This document shows positions 27,792 through 36,072 of a stretch of 64,000 nucleotides of DNA, piece after piece (position 1 is the stretch's first letter; each line of letters begins with the position of its first letter). The stretch comes from Nitrospira sp. MA-1. GTDB taxonomy: Bacteria > Nitrospirota > Nitrospiria > Nitrospirales > UBA8639. The notes under the pieces were generated by a model. That model had not been told where the DNA came from. It did not search any database and saw only the letters and a program-made list of their open reading frames with translations. The DNA lies in contig JAQJDB010000007.1 of assembly GCA_032139905.1 (NCBI GenBank), positions 1,550,001-1,614,000 of the forward strand. Direction: 5' to 3'. The position numbers were made by a program, and so were the translations under genes.

Positions 27792-28933
27792 CATGGGTTA
27801 AATCGTTCAGCAGGTGTTTCAAAGTTTAACGTTTTTCTTGGTCGTTCGTTGAGACGCCGTGCAACGGCGTTTAGCTTGGCTTGTGGAACTCTCGACAGAT
27901 CCATTCCTTTCGGGAAGTATTGCCTTAACAGACCATTGGTATTTTCGTTGGACCCTCGCTGCCAGGGATTGTGTGGATCACAAAAGTATACCTTTATGTC
28001 GGTCGCCAGCGTGAAGCGTTTATGGTCGGCCATCTCTTTGCCTCGGTCCCAGGTGAGTGACTTGTAAAGCTCCCGAGGTAACTTATGCGCTTGCTTGATC
28101 AAGGCATTGATCACCGTCTCGGTGTCTTTGCTGTCGACTTTGACCAGCATCAGGTAGCGTGTATGACGTTCGACCAGCGTCGCCATCTGGCTGTTATGAC
28201 TACCGAATAGCAGATCACCCTCCCAGTGTCCCGGTAAGGCTCGGTCTGCCGCAGAGGCAGGCCGCTCACGGATCGATACGGTGTCGGTAATCCGGCCGTG
28301 CTCCTCCGTTTTTTGTGTGTGGTGGCGTGAACGACGCATCATTCGTGTGCGCCTCAAATGCTGCATCAACTCTTTCTTCAAGGCACCACGTGCCTGGATG
28401 AATAGGCTCCTATAGATCGTCTCGTGGGACACCTGGTAACGTTCATCGTCCGGATAGGTGTGCTTAAGCCAACCGGCAATCTGCTCGGGTGACCACTCCA
28501 ATTGTAGCTTCCTGGCTACGATTCGAGCCAGTGCACGGTTCTCTACTAGTTTACAGGTTTTGGGGCGATGGGCCCGAGCCCAGGCCGCCTGATCAGCCTG
28601 ACTTGCCCGGTAACCGCCTTGCCCATGGTTGCGTTTGATTTCCCGACTGATGGTCGAAGGCGCACGATTCAGGGAGGCTGCGATGGAACGAATGGAGCAA
28701 CCTGTAGCTATGCCGCGTGATATTTCCTCCCGCTCCGCCAGGGTTAGTGCGCATGATGATCGTCGACGCTCTGGCGGGCGTATCCCCCCATGCTCTCGAA
28801 GGATACGTTCAATCGACGGATGATGCCGATCAAATAACCGCGCAATCGACTCCAGAGATTCACCTTTCTTCCAGCGATCCCACATTAAGGCCTTTTGTTC
28901 TTCTGTGTAATAAATCCTTGGGCGCCGCTTCAT
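27773..28933 (-). CDS. IS30-family transposase
   Basis: DDE transposase of 386 residues. N-terminal helix-turn-helix segments (ESIARLFDRHHPSIERIL, SIRSIAASLNRAPSTISREI) are followed by the catalytic domain. This has GHWEGDLLFG (first Asp), SLTWDRGKEM (second Asp) and PWQRGSNENTNGLLRQYFP (Glu), then LNERPRKTLNFETPAE, the family C-terminus. All catalytic residues are present. The ATG at 28933 is about 10 bases from AGGAGG; an ATG at 28942 is too close to that site. It probably transposes actively. Confidence 0.93.
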   Translation of the reverse strand: MKRRPRIYYTEEQKALMWDRWKKGESLESIARLFDRHHPSIERILREHGGIRPPERRRSSCALTLAEREEISRGIATGCSIRSIAASLNRAPSTISREIKRNHGQGGYRASQADQAAWARAHRPKTCKLVENRALARIVARKLQLEWSPEQIAGWLKHTYPDDERYQVSHETIYRSLFIQARGALKKELMQHLRRTRMMRRSRHHTQKTEEHGRITDTVSIRERPASAADRALPGHWEGDLLFGSHNSQMATLVERHTRYLMLVKVDSKDTETVINALIKQAHKLPRELYKSLTWDRGKEMADHKRFTLATDIKVYFCDPHNPWQRGSNENTNGLLRQYFPKGMDLSRVPQAKLNAVARRLNERPRKTLNFETPAERFNPCVAATG

Positions 28934-28968
28934 TTTCAACATCCTCCTCTCTATTATTAGAGATTAGA

Positions 28969-28994
28969 TGTTGCAGCGACCGGTTGAAACCGCA
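28969..28994 (+). repeat. IS30 terminal inverted repeat, right
   Basis: A 26-bp repeat, the exact reverse complement of 27766-27791, upstream of the transposase start. Confidence 0.9.
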
Positions 28995-29132
28995 ACATAT
29001 TCCAGATGGAGAAATTTGAAGAGGGTATCGGGGGCAGGGCGTGAAAATTTGGCTGGTTATCGTCGTGCAATGATTCCGGTTATTGTCAGAGCTGTTGCGC
29101 AGATGCCCGGGGCAATGCATCTGCGAAACAAA

Positions 29133-29591
29133 TCAGGGCTTACTATCGGATGAAGAGGTCGTCCCGGATCCGGTGGAGGCACTCGAACTTGAGGATGTCC
29201 CCGATCCTGAAGTTGAACCTGCTCCTGATCCCGAAGACCCGGTAGAAGATGTGGCGGGTGCGGATGTGGATGGTGTGGAACCGGACCCACTATCAGAGCT
29301 GGTCGAATTGGTCTTGTTGTCGGTTTTAGCTTCAGACGTGCCGGTGTCAGCGGTTTTCCCTTTGTTCTCCGATTTACTCTCTGGCTCTTTGAGTTTGTCC
29401 GAGTAGTCCGTGACATACCAGCCCTTTCCCTTGAACATGATGGCGGGCGCTGAGATGACTTTTGTGACCGGTTCGACTTTGCCACAACCACAGGACAATT
29501 GATCGCAGGTTTGAATGGGAGGATCTGACATTTTCTGTTGAATTTCAAATCGTTCACCGCTACCGGTGCATTGATATTCATAAATGGGCAC
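29133..29591 (-). CDS. FmdB-family zinc-ribbon protein with Ser/Gly-rich tail
   Basis: The 152-residue product starts PIYEYQC and continues FEIQQKMSDPPIQTC, the FmdB zinc-ribbon signature. After residue 75 it has a long low-complexity tail of Ser, Gly, Thr and Ala. The GTG start at 29591 is supported by GGAGG six bases upstream. Unusually, the second Cys of the first zinc knuckle is missing: the expected C-x2-C reads CTGSG. The second half is CDQLSCGCG, so metal binding may be altered. FmdB proteins are proposed regulators, but the role is not settled. An alternative frame over the tail (to 29057) is a shadow. Confidence 0.8.
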   Translation of the reverse strand: MPIYEYQCTGSGERFEIQQKMSDPPIQTCDQLSCGCGKVEPVTKVISAPAIMFKGKGWYVTDYSDKLKEPESKSENKGKTADTGTSEAKTDNKTNSTSSDSGSGSTPSTSAPATSSTGSSGSGAGSTSGSGTSSSSSASTGSGTTSSSDSKP

Positions 29592-29730
29592 GGCATACCT
29601 CCAGAGAGTAAACGTCAATTAAAGAGACTTGTACACATATGTTCATAAGAATAAGGCTGATTCTGTTCAGGTCAAGGTTTCGTGGTGATGGAATTATGGG
29701 AAAACGAACCGCCGAATGGGGAGAGGTCGG

Positions 29731-30924
29731 CTACTCAAGTTTAGCCACGGCCTTGGTCAGGTGGTCTAATCCCTCCTCAATCACCCCTAATGTTCCGGTA
29801 TACGAGAATCGTAAATGCCCGGAACTCCCAAATGGTTCTCCGGGTACGCACGCGACTTGGGCTTCTTTGAGGAAAAAGTTGGCAAAAGCCAACGGTGTGG
29901 ACAGGGATTCTCCCTGGAAGCGTCGGCCAAGGAGTTGAGTGACGCTTGGAAATGCATAGAAGGCGCCTGAAGGCATAGGACAGTGAATGCCCGGGATCCT
30001 ATTTAAACCCTCCACAATGGCTTTTCGTCGAATATCCAACTCTTTTACCATATGTTGAATAAATGCATCAGACTTTCGGAGAGCCCCAACGGCGGCCTTT
30101 TGCGAAATGGAGCTGGGGTTTGAGGTACTTTGGCTTTGAATGTCTCCCATGGCTTTGATCAGCCTCTCCGGGCCGGCGGCGTATCCAATTCGCCATCCTG
30201 TCATGGAATAGGTTTTTGATACCCCGTTCACAATAATGGTGTTTCTGGCGATGTCCGGGCCTAGCGAGGCAATACTGTGGTGTAGATGCTGGTCATAAAT
30301 CATCTTTTCGTAAATTTCATCAGAGATAATGAGCAGGTTATGTTGGAGGGCCAATTGGGCAATGCCCTCCAAGGTCTGTCGATCATACATGCTGCCGGTC
30401 GGATTGCAGGGAGAGTTCAGGATGATCGCTTTTGTGCGGTCGGTCACTGCCGCTTCCAGCGCCTTCACGTCAATGGCATAGCCTGAGGATTCGGAAGTGG
30501 GGAAAAAGACAGGTTTGGCATCGGCCACGAGAATTTGTTCGGGATACGAGACCCAGTACGGAGCGGGAATGATGACTTCATCTCCAGTTTCAAACAAGGC
30601 CAGCGCGATATTAAATAATGTGTGTTTGGCCCCACATGACACCAGAATTTGAGATCGCGAGTAGGTTAAACCCTGGTCCCGCTGAAATTTTTCAATGATG
30701 GCTTCTTTTAATTCATCAATGCCTGTCACGGCCGTATATTTGGTAAAACCGGAGCGAATCGCTTCGTAGGCTGCTTCTTTGGCCTCCTCGGGGGAGTCTA
30801 AAGAAGGTTCTCCGGCTGTAAAATCGAAGACCTGTTGCCCATTCGCGACCAGGGCTTTCACGGTTGCGGAGAGTTGCAACGTAGGGGAGGGGGTAATACG
30901 GGTCGTTCTCGAGGCAAGGTTCAT
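29731..30924 (-). CDS. Class I pyridoxal-phosphate aminotransferase (aspartate type)
   Basis: Cytosolic PLP enzyme of 397 residues, probably aspartate (or aspartate/prephenate) aminotransferase. Segments seen: DFTAGEPSLDSP, the cofactor-binding SCGAKHTLFNIA, PYWVSYPEQ, NSPCNPTGS, SDEIYEKM, the Schiff-base lysine in VSKTYSMTGWRIGYAAG, and the C-terminal HLRFSYTG with the substrate-binding Arg. The ATG at 30924 follows GGAGA; it overlaps the coaD stop in an ATGA, so translation is coupled. It is third in rsmD-coaD-aminotransferase. Confidence 0.92.
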   Translation of the reverse strand: MNLASRTTRITPSPTLQLSATVKALVANGQQVFDFTAGEPSLDSPEEAKEAAYEAIRSGFTKYTAVTGIDELKEAIIEKFQRDQGLTYSRSQILVSCGAKHTLFNIALALFETGDEVIIPAPYWVSYPEQILVADAKPVFFPTSESSGYAIDVKALEAAVTDRTKAIILNSPCNPTGSMYDRQTLEGIAQLALQHNLLIISDEIYEKMIYDQHLHHSIASLGPDIARNTIIVNGVSKTYSMTGWRIGYAAGPERLIKAMGDIQSQSTSNPSSISQKAAVGALRKSDAFIQHMVKELDIRRKAIVEGLNRIPGIHCPMPSGAFYAFPSVTQLLGRRFQGESLSTPLAFANFFLKEAQVACVPGEPFGSSGHLRFSYTGTLGVIEEGLDHLTKAVAKLE

Positions 30925-31409
30925 TTGGCATTTCTCCGTATTCGGCCCTGGAGGCATTCGGCAACCTCGGGATGAAGGAAATGGTGAAGGGGACCACCAA
31001 CCGAGGCAACCTCTTTGACCATGCTGGAAGTGAGATACGAATATTCCTCACTCGACATCAAAAAGACGGTTTCCAGGTTAGAGTCAAGTTTTCGGTTCAG
31101 CAGGGCCATTTGAAATTCATGTTCGAAATCCGACACGGCTCGTAGCCCCCGGATGATGGCCAAGGCCCCACGTTCCCGCACGTAGTTCACCAGTAATCCA
31201 TCAAACGGTTCAACTGTGACTCCCTTCAGGTCGCTGGTGGCGATTTTGGCCAATTGTACTCGTTCGTCTAGGTCGAACAAGGGAGCTTTCCGAGGGTTTG
31301 GGGCTACCGCTACGACCAATTGCTCAACCAACCTGAGGCTTCGAGCAATGACGTCGGTATGCCCTCGGGTAATGGGATCAAATGTGCCTGGATATATGCC
31401 AATGGTCAT
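30921..31409 (-). CDS. coaD: Phosphopantetheine adenylyltransferase
   Basis: Penultimate step of coenzyme A synthesis: 4'-phosphopantetheine plus ATP to dephospho-CoA. The 162-residue product begins IGIYPGTFDPITRGHTDVI, carrying the nucleotidyltransferase T/HxGH motif. It also has AIIRGLRAVSDFEHEFQMA and the YSYLTSSMVKEVASVGG segment with the conserved SS-VKE. The length is canonical. It overlaps rsmD upstream and the aminotransferase gene downstream by four bases each. Confidence 0.97.
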   Translation of the reverse strand: MTIGIYPGTFDPITRGHTDVIARSLRLVEQLVVAVAPNPRKAPLFDLDERVQLAKIATSDLKGVTVEPFDGLLVNYVRERGALAIIRGLRAVSDFEHEFQMALLNRKLDSNLETVFLMSSEEYSYLTSSMVKEVASVGGPLHHFLHPEVAECLQGRIRRNAK

Positions 31410-32002
31410 AGGTCAGAATCTTTTTCGGGTTGGGGCACAGGTCGGTAAAACGTCAAGGCCGTATCCCCATAGCGAGCGGTTCGGATGAGCGCCCATTTCC
31501 CAAGAGGAATCGGGGGGATGGTTTTATGGAAATGTTCATAAATGATTCGACCGGTCGGGGCCATGACGTCCGCTTCCTCTAAGTGATGCAAGATCTGTTG
31601 TACATTCGGGAGCCGGTAAGGCGGGTCCATGAATATCATGTCAAACGGACGCCATCCTACCAAAATTGAATTTTGTATGGCGAGTGACACATCCTCAATG
31701 AGGACCTGGCTTGATGAGGCAATCTTAAATTGGGAAAGCATCCGCTGAATACTCGCTCCGGCCAAAGGATTTTGCTCAACAAAGAGCGCTTTGGTCGCTC
31801 CACGGCTTAAGGCTTCCAGTCCCACCGCTCCTGTCCCCGCAAACAGATCGGCCACGGTGGCACCCTGAATCTGGCCACCCAGGATAGAAAAGAGGGCCTC
31901 CCTGGCTCGCTGGGAGGTCGGACGGGTGGTTCGCCCCGGAAGGGTAGGGATGGTTCGACCTTTCAATTCTCCTGCAACGATCCGGATAGAAGAGGGTTTC
32001 AT
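31406..32002 (-). CDS. rsmD: 16S rRNA (guanine966-N2)-methyltransferase
   Basis: SAM-dependent methyltransferase modifying G966 of 16S rRNA. The 198-residue protein starts with IVAGELKGRTIPTLPG and RPTSQRAREALFSIL. It has the SAM-binding VADLFAGTGAVGLEALSRGA and the catalytic MDPPYRLP. The rsmD-coaD order is common in bacteria. Its stop overlaps the coaD start. It is the first gene of the three-gene operon, transcribed away from radC. Confidence 0.95.
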   Translation of the reverse strand: MKPSSIRIVAGELKGRTIPTLPGRTTRPTSQRAREALFSILGGQIQGATVADLFAGTGAVGLEALSRGATKALFVEQNPLAGASIQRMLSQFKIASSSQVLIEDVSLAIQNSILVGWRPFDMIFMDPPYRLPNVQQILHHLEEADVMAPTGRIIYEHFHKTIPPIPLGKWALIRTARYGDTALTFYRPVPQPEKDSDL

Positions 32003-32114
32003 GGCGAGTGGACGATATCATAGTTTTGGAAACCTCAACAATCTCTATCACAGGGTGGGGAAATGGTTTTTGACGGGGTAAAAAATAGCTGCGTATAGTT
32101 CAACGCATGTTCGT

Positions 32115-32861
32115 ATGGGCCCCACTGGCATGACGAGTATGAATGAACCGCAACTCAAAAAAGGGATTCAATCCTGGCCGGAAAGGGAACGTCCCCGCGA
32201 ACTCCTTCTAAGCCATGGGGCTCAGAGATTATCAGATGCTCAGCTGGTGGCCATCCTCTTACGAATTGGTCGACCCGATTCCTCGGCGGTTGATGTTGCA
32301 TTGGACCTTTTGACGCGTCTTAAGGGACTGCGGGGTTTAGCCAATCGAAGTCTGCAAGAACTGTGTGTTGTCCCGGGTATTGGTCCTGCAAAAGCCGCCC
32401 AGATTCTCGCAGCAGTTGAGTTGGGGAAACGGGCATTAGCGATCCCGTTAACGGCAGGGTTACGAATTCACCATAGCCAGGATATTTATCAGCACTACTA
32501 TCCTTTGTTGCGAGACCTTCGGCATGAGGTCTTTAAGGCACTGTTGCTAGATGCCAAGCATGGGCTTATTCGAGATGTCACCGTTTCCGAGGGAAGTTTG
32601 ACGGTAAGTATTGTTCATCCGCGGGAAGTGTTCAACCTGGCCGTACGAGAATCTGCGGCGGCAGTCATCTTTGTCCATAATCATCCAAGTGGTGACCCGC
32701 AGCCCAGCGAGGAAGACCATGCCTTGACCCGTCGACTCATGGCGGCAGGGGAAATATTGGGTATCCGGGTATTGGATCATATTGTGATTGGAGATGGGCG
32801 TTATGTGAGCTTTGCGGATGAAGGCTTTCTGCTTTCCTCGGCAACCACCTTGGATCTGTGA
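32115..32861 (+). CDS. radC: RadC-family (JAB/MPN domain) protein
   Basis: The 248-residue protein has the helix-hairpin-helix-like region LCVVPGIGPAKAAQILAAV near residues 85-103 and a C-terminal JAMM metalloprotease-like motif, FVHNHPSGDPQPSEED. Despite the name its role in repair is doubtful in the literature. ATGs at 32115, 32130 and 32139 are all possible starts; the last gives the typical short N-terminus before SWPERERPRE. It is transcribed divergently from rsmD. Confidence 0.92.
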   Translation: MGPTGMTSMNEPQLKKGIQSWPERERPRELLLSHGAQRLSDAQLVAILLRIGRPDSSAVDVALDLLTRLKGLRGLANRSLQELCVVPGIGPAKAAQILAAVELGKRALAIPLTAGLRIHHSQDIYQHYYPLLRDLRHEVFKALLLDAKHGLIRDVTVSEGSLTVSIVHPREVFNLAVRESAAAVIFVHNHPSGDPQPSEEDHALTRRLMAAGEILGIRVLDHIVIGDGRYVSFADEGFLLSSATTLDL

Positions 32862-33038
32862 TTGCCTCAAGTTCTTTCTCTGGATTTTCCTGGTCTCTCC
32901 CTTTCCCACCCCCGCTTCGATCCTTTGTTTAAGTAGCTTTTCATGAGAATTTCATGGTAGAAATACGTGGTGGCATGTGGTTTTTGCTTGCAATGTTTCA
33001 GCATGGTTTTTAAATTCCTGCGTTCATAAGGATCAGAT

Positions 33039-33332
33039 ATGGCCTCTATCACTCAAAAAGAAGTCGAACATGTTGCTCAATTGGCCCGTTTGGACCTCAC
33101 CGAGGCGGAAAAACCCGTATTTGCGGAACAATTGAATCATATTTTAGCGTATGTGGATCAATTGCAAGGGGTGTCGACGGAAGGTGTTCCTCTCACGGCT
33201 TCTGTTGTCCATGAGGAACCGGTGCTACGTGAAGATACCCCACGCGAATGCTTGTCCGTGGAAAAGGCGCTGGCCAATGCCCCATTGTCACATAATGGAT
33301 TTTTTGTGGTTCCGAATATTTTAGGTAAATAA
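33039..33332 (+). CDS. gatC: Asp-tRNA(Asn)/Glu-tRNA(Gln) amidotransferase subunit C
   Basis: Small stabilising subunit of GatCAB, which amidates misacylated Glu-tRNA(Gln) and/or Asp-tRNA(Asn). The 97-residue product shows the family pattern EVEHVAQLARLDLTEAE, LNHILAYVDQL and the C-terminal FFVVPNIL. AAGGATCAGAT precedes the ATG. It is first in gatC-panD-gatA-DUF948-YtxH-gatB. Presence of all three subunits implies indirect amidation of Gln and/or Asn tRNA in this organism. Confidence 0.95.
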   Translation: MASITQKEVEHVAQLARLDLTEAEKPVFAEQLNHILAYVDQLQGVSTEGVPLTASVVHEEPVLREDTPRECLSVEKALANAPLSHNGFFVVPNILGK

Positions 33333-33393
33333 AGGCGACCTGATTAAACAAAAACCCTCGTTTCCGAGCAGGACTAAAAAATTAGGATTTAAT

Positions 33394-33741
33394 ATGTATA
33401 GACAATTGTTACGATGTAAAATTCACCGGGCGACCGTTACCGATTCCAGTCTTGACTATGAGGGTAGTTTAACGATTGACCAGGACCTCATGGATCGAGC
33501 GGGAATCATGGCCTATGAAGCGGTGATGGTCTCCAATTTGAATAACGGGGAGCGGTTTTCGACTTACGCGCTCCCTGGTGCCCGTGGCAAAGGTGAGATC
33601 ATCTTAAATGGTCCCACTGCCAGGTTGGGAGTGGTTGGCGATAAGGTCATTATTTTTTGTTATGAATTATTTAATGACGAAGAAGCCAAACGGCACGTCC
33701 CTCAAGTTATCCAAGTCGATCATCAGAATAAAGCAAAGTAA
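33394..33741 (+). CDS. panD: Aspartate 1-decarboxylase proenzyme
   Basis: Pyruvoyl enzyme making beta-alanine for pantothenate and CoA. The 115-residue proenzyme has MYRQLLRCKIHRATVT at the start and the self-cleavage site DYEGSLTID (Gly24-Ser25), giving the pyruvoyl group. The conserved NGERFSTYALPG and LNGPTARLGVVGDKVIIFCY follow. It lies between gatC and gatA, an unusual position for a vitamin gene; coaD of the same pathway lies about 2 kb away on the other strand. Confidence 0.95.
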   Translation: MYRQLLRCKIHRATVTDSSLDYEGSLTIDQDLMDRAGIMAYEAVMVSNLNNGERFSTYALPGARGKGEIILNGPTARLGVVGDKVIIFCYELFNDEEAKRHVPQVIQVDHQNKAK

Positions 33742-33829
33742 CCAATCTCGTATGAAACGGGTTGCTCCGGTTAAAGGCCGTTTTCGTGCCATCTCCCTAT
33801 TTATCCACTGATCCCAGATTCTGGTTTGT

Positions 33830-35302
33830 ATGTCTCTATTTAAACTTACGCTAAAAGAGCTTCAGGGGAAATTTACCGCTGGCGAGGTGAGTGCGATGGA
33901 TATCGCCAGGTCCTATTTGCTGCGACTCAGTCAAGTAGAACCAAAAATTAAAGCCTATATTACCCTGACACCGAAAGAGACTCTGCTTCAGCAAGCCAAA
34001 GCGATTGATGATGGCTTGAAAGCCTGGCGAAAAACACAACCGCTCATGGCCATGCCATTAGGCATTAAAGATAATATTTGTACAGAGGGGATCCGGACGA
34101 CTTGTGGATCTCGAATGTTGGAAACCTTTGTTCCGCCGTATGACGCTTCCGTAATGGGCGGTCTTCGACCTCACCAACCCCTGATTCTTGGCAAAACCAA
34201 TCTTGATGAATTTGCCATGGGTTCGTCCACGGAACATTCAGCGTTCGGGCCGTCCAGGAATCCGTGGAATCAAAAGTATATTCCCGGAGGATCCAGTGGA
34301 GGATCGGCCGCCGCGGTGGCTGCAGATGAATGTGTGGCAGCCTTGGGTTCCGATACCGGAGGGTCGATCCGACAACCGGCGGCCTGTTGCGGGGTGGTGG
34401 GGTTGAAGCCAACGTATGGGCGTGTGTCCCGGTATGGGCTCATCGCATTTGCCTCATCTCTGGATCAAATCGGTCCTATTACCAAAACCGTGACTGATGC
34501 TGCTATCCTGCTCAATGCCATTGCCGGATTTGATCCAATGGATTCCACGTCTGCTAATCGTGACGTCCCGGATTTCACCAAATCCGTGAAAAAGAAAGAC
34601 GTCAAAAAACTTATTATCGGAGTGCCGCGGGAATATTTTGCAGAAGGTCTTGATGCTGAAGTCTCCGAGAAAGTTCAAGATGCCATCCTGGTGTTGCAGG
34701 AGTTGGGCGGAACGATTCGCGAGGTAACGTTGCCCTTCACGGAACAAGCCATTGCGACCTATTACCTTGTCGCCACGGCAGAAGCCAGCTCTAATTTAGC
34801 TCGCTATGACGGCGTCAAGTTTGGGTTTCGTTCAAAGGAGTCGGGAGAGCTGGCAGAGATGTATCGGAGCACCCGGTCTCAAGGGTTTGGGCCTGAAGTG
34901 AAACGGCGTATTATGTTGGGGACTTATGCGCTGAGTGCCGGGTATTACGACGCATATTATGGAAAAGCCCAAGCGGTTCGCACCTTGATTCAACGGGAAT
35001 TTGAGTCAGTGTTCCAGGAAGTTGATCTGCTGGTGAGTCCAGTCATGCCGACGCCGGCTTTTCAATTGGGGGAGCGATTAGACGATCCCTTGCAGATGTA
35101 TCTATCCGACATCTATACCATTCCTGCGAGTTTGGCTGGACTTCCAGCAATTTCCGTTCCCTGTGGATTGAGTAAAACCGGCCTCCCCATTGGATTACAA
35201 CTGATGGGTCGTCCCTTTGAGGAAGCCATGGTCTTGCGTGCAGCCTATGCCTATGAACAAGCTACCGACTGGCGAGTGAAACGGCCAGTGATTCGGTCTT
35301 GA
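33830..35302 (+). CDS. gatA: Asp-tRNA(Asn)/Glu-tRNA(Gln) amidotransferase subunit A
   Basis: Amidase-signature subunit that releases ammonia from glutamine for tRNA amidation. The 490-residue protein has the catalytic Lys in [12 protein letters not shown], the Gly/Ser-rich [13 protein letters not shown] (cis-Ser), and [16 protein letters not shown] with the Ser nucleophile. The C-terminal [18 protein letters not shown] is typical. The length is normal. It is separated from gatC by panD and followed 14 bp later by the DUF948 gene. Confidence 0.97.
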   Translation: MSLFKLTLKELQGKFTAGEVSAMDIARSYLLRLSQVEPKIKAYITLTPKETLLQQAKAIDDGLKAWRKTQPLMAMPLGIKDNICTEGIRTTCGSRMLETFVPPYDASVMGGLRPHQPLILGKTNLDEFAMGSSTEHSAFGPSRNPWNQKYIPGGSSGGSAAAVAADECVAALGSDTGGSIRQPAACCGVVGLKPTYGRVSRYGLIAFASSLDQIGPITKTVTDAAILLNAIAGFDPMDSTSANRDVPDFTKSVKKKDVKKLIIGVPREYFAEGLDAEVSEKVQDAILVLQELGGTIREVTLPFTEQAIATYYLVATAEASSNLARYDGVKFGFRSKESGELAEMYRSTRSQGFGPEVKRRIMLGTYALSAGYYDAYYGKAQAVRTLIQREFESVFQEVDLLVSPVMPTPAFQLGERLDDPLQMYLSDIYTIPASLAGLPAISVPCGLSKTGLPIGLQLMGRPFEEAMVLRAAYAYEQATDWRVKRPVIRS

Positions 35303-35316
35303 AAGGATAGCGAGAT

Positions 35317-35724
35317 ATGGTGGATTTGGCAGCGATCATCATTGCCGTGGCCTTTGTCGTCTTGGTGGGCTATCTGGTTCCGATGATTCTTCAAGTGAAA
35401 CGTACAGTTGGGCAATCCGAACGTTTACTTATTCGCTTGAACCATGAGTTGCCGGGATTATTGAAGGACGTCAAGGGAACCAACGAAAACCTTTTAGCTC
35501 TTACCGATCAAGCCAAGCTTGGTATTGATCGTGCCACTATTTTCTTGAATGCAGTTGGAGATGTTGGGGAAACCGTGAGTCATGTCCATCAGACCGTTCG
35601 TGAGAAAGGGGGAGGCCTTGCTGTGGGCGTTACCAGTTTACTTGCCGGATTCAAAGCAGCGACTTCGACGATGAAGAAACGTATACATAAAGAACAAAAA
35701 GGAGGGCCATCCTATGGCAGTTAA
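35317..35724 (+). CDS. DUF948-type membrane-anchored protein
   Basis: The 135-residue protein has one N-terminal membrane helix (IIIAVAFVVLVGYLVPMIL), then an amphipathic helical region (ERLLIRLNHELPGLLKDVKG) and a basic C-terminus. It matches the pattern of the DUF948 family, found next to YtxH proteins and linked to envelope or stress functions in firmicutes. Its frame overlaps the YtxH-like gene by 11 bp, so the two are probably coupled. Function is unknown; the location inside the gat cluster is likely just operon sharing. Confidence 0.78.
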   Translation: MVDLAAIIIAVAFVVLVGYLVPMILQVKRTVGQSERLLIRLNHELPGLLKDVKGTNENLLALTDQAKLGIDRATIFLNAVGDVGETVSHVHQTVREKGGGLAVGVTSLLAGFKAATSTMKKRIHKEQKGGPSYGS

Positions 35725-36028
35725 TCAGTCAGGTGCATCAGCAGGCTCGGTTGCGTTGGCCTTTTTAAGTGGAGCGCTATTGGGAGCTGTGACGGCGATC
35801 ATGTTAGCCCCTCAGCCGGGAAGAGATTCCCGAGAACGAATTACGGGGTATGCCCGACGCACGAGTGAAGATTTGCGAGACATTAAGGAGCGGGCCACGG
35901 ATGCTGTGGAAGATGTCGTCGGTCGTGGCCGTGAACTGGTGGAAGAAATTTCCTGTGCCGTGCGAGAAGCGTTAGACGCGGGTCGGGATGCCATGCGCCG
36001 TGAACGTGAAATGAAATCCTTGGATTAA
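35714..36028 (+). CDS. YtxH-domain protein
   Basis: The 104-residue product has an N-terminal hydrophobic segment with the YtxH hallmark, [18 protein letters not shown] then [14 protein letters not shown] long charged helix rich in Arg, Glu and Asp follows, which probably forms a coiled coil. A ribosome-binding AAAAGGAGG sits inside the end of the preceding gene. DUF948 and YtxH genes are commonly paired. Its precise role is unknown. Confidence 0.8.
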   Translation: MAVNQSGASAGSVALAFLSGALLGAVTAIMLAPQPGRDSRERITGYARRTSEDLRDIKERATDAVEDVVGRGRELVEEISCAVREALDAGRDAMRREREMKSLD

Positions 36029-36072
36029 GATTCGAAAAAAGGCGAAATCGAGAGGAGTGGCTCTGCTGCGTT

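Larger units (their letters stand above)
27766..28994 (-). mobile_element. Complete IS30-family insertion sequence
   Basis: A 1,229-bp element with perfect 26-bp terminal inverted repeats (27766-27791 and 28969-28994), enclosing one intact transposase gene. The bases next to the ends are AC on both sides, compatible with the 2-3 bp target duplication of the family. The intact ends and gene suggest a recent insertion. Confidence 0.88.

Noticed and set aside
29057-29596. A long second minus-strand frame over the FmdB-like gene, rich in Pro, Arg and Thr
   Set aside because: It is a frame-shifted shadow of the Ser/Gly-rich low-complexity tail; the FmdB frame has the recognisable domain and a good start.
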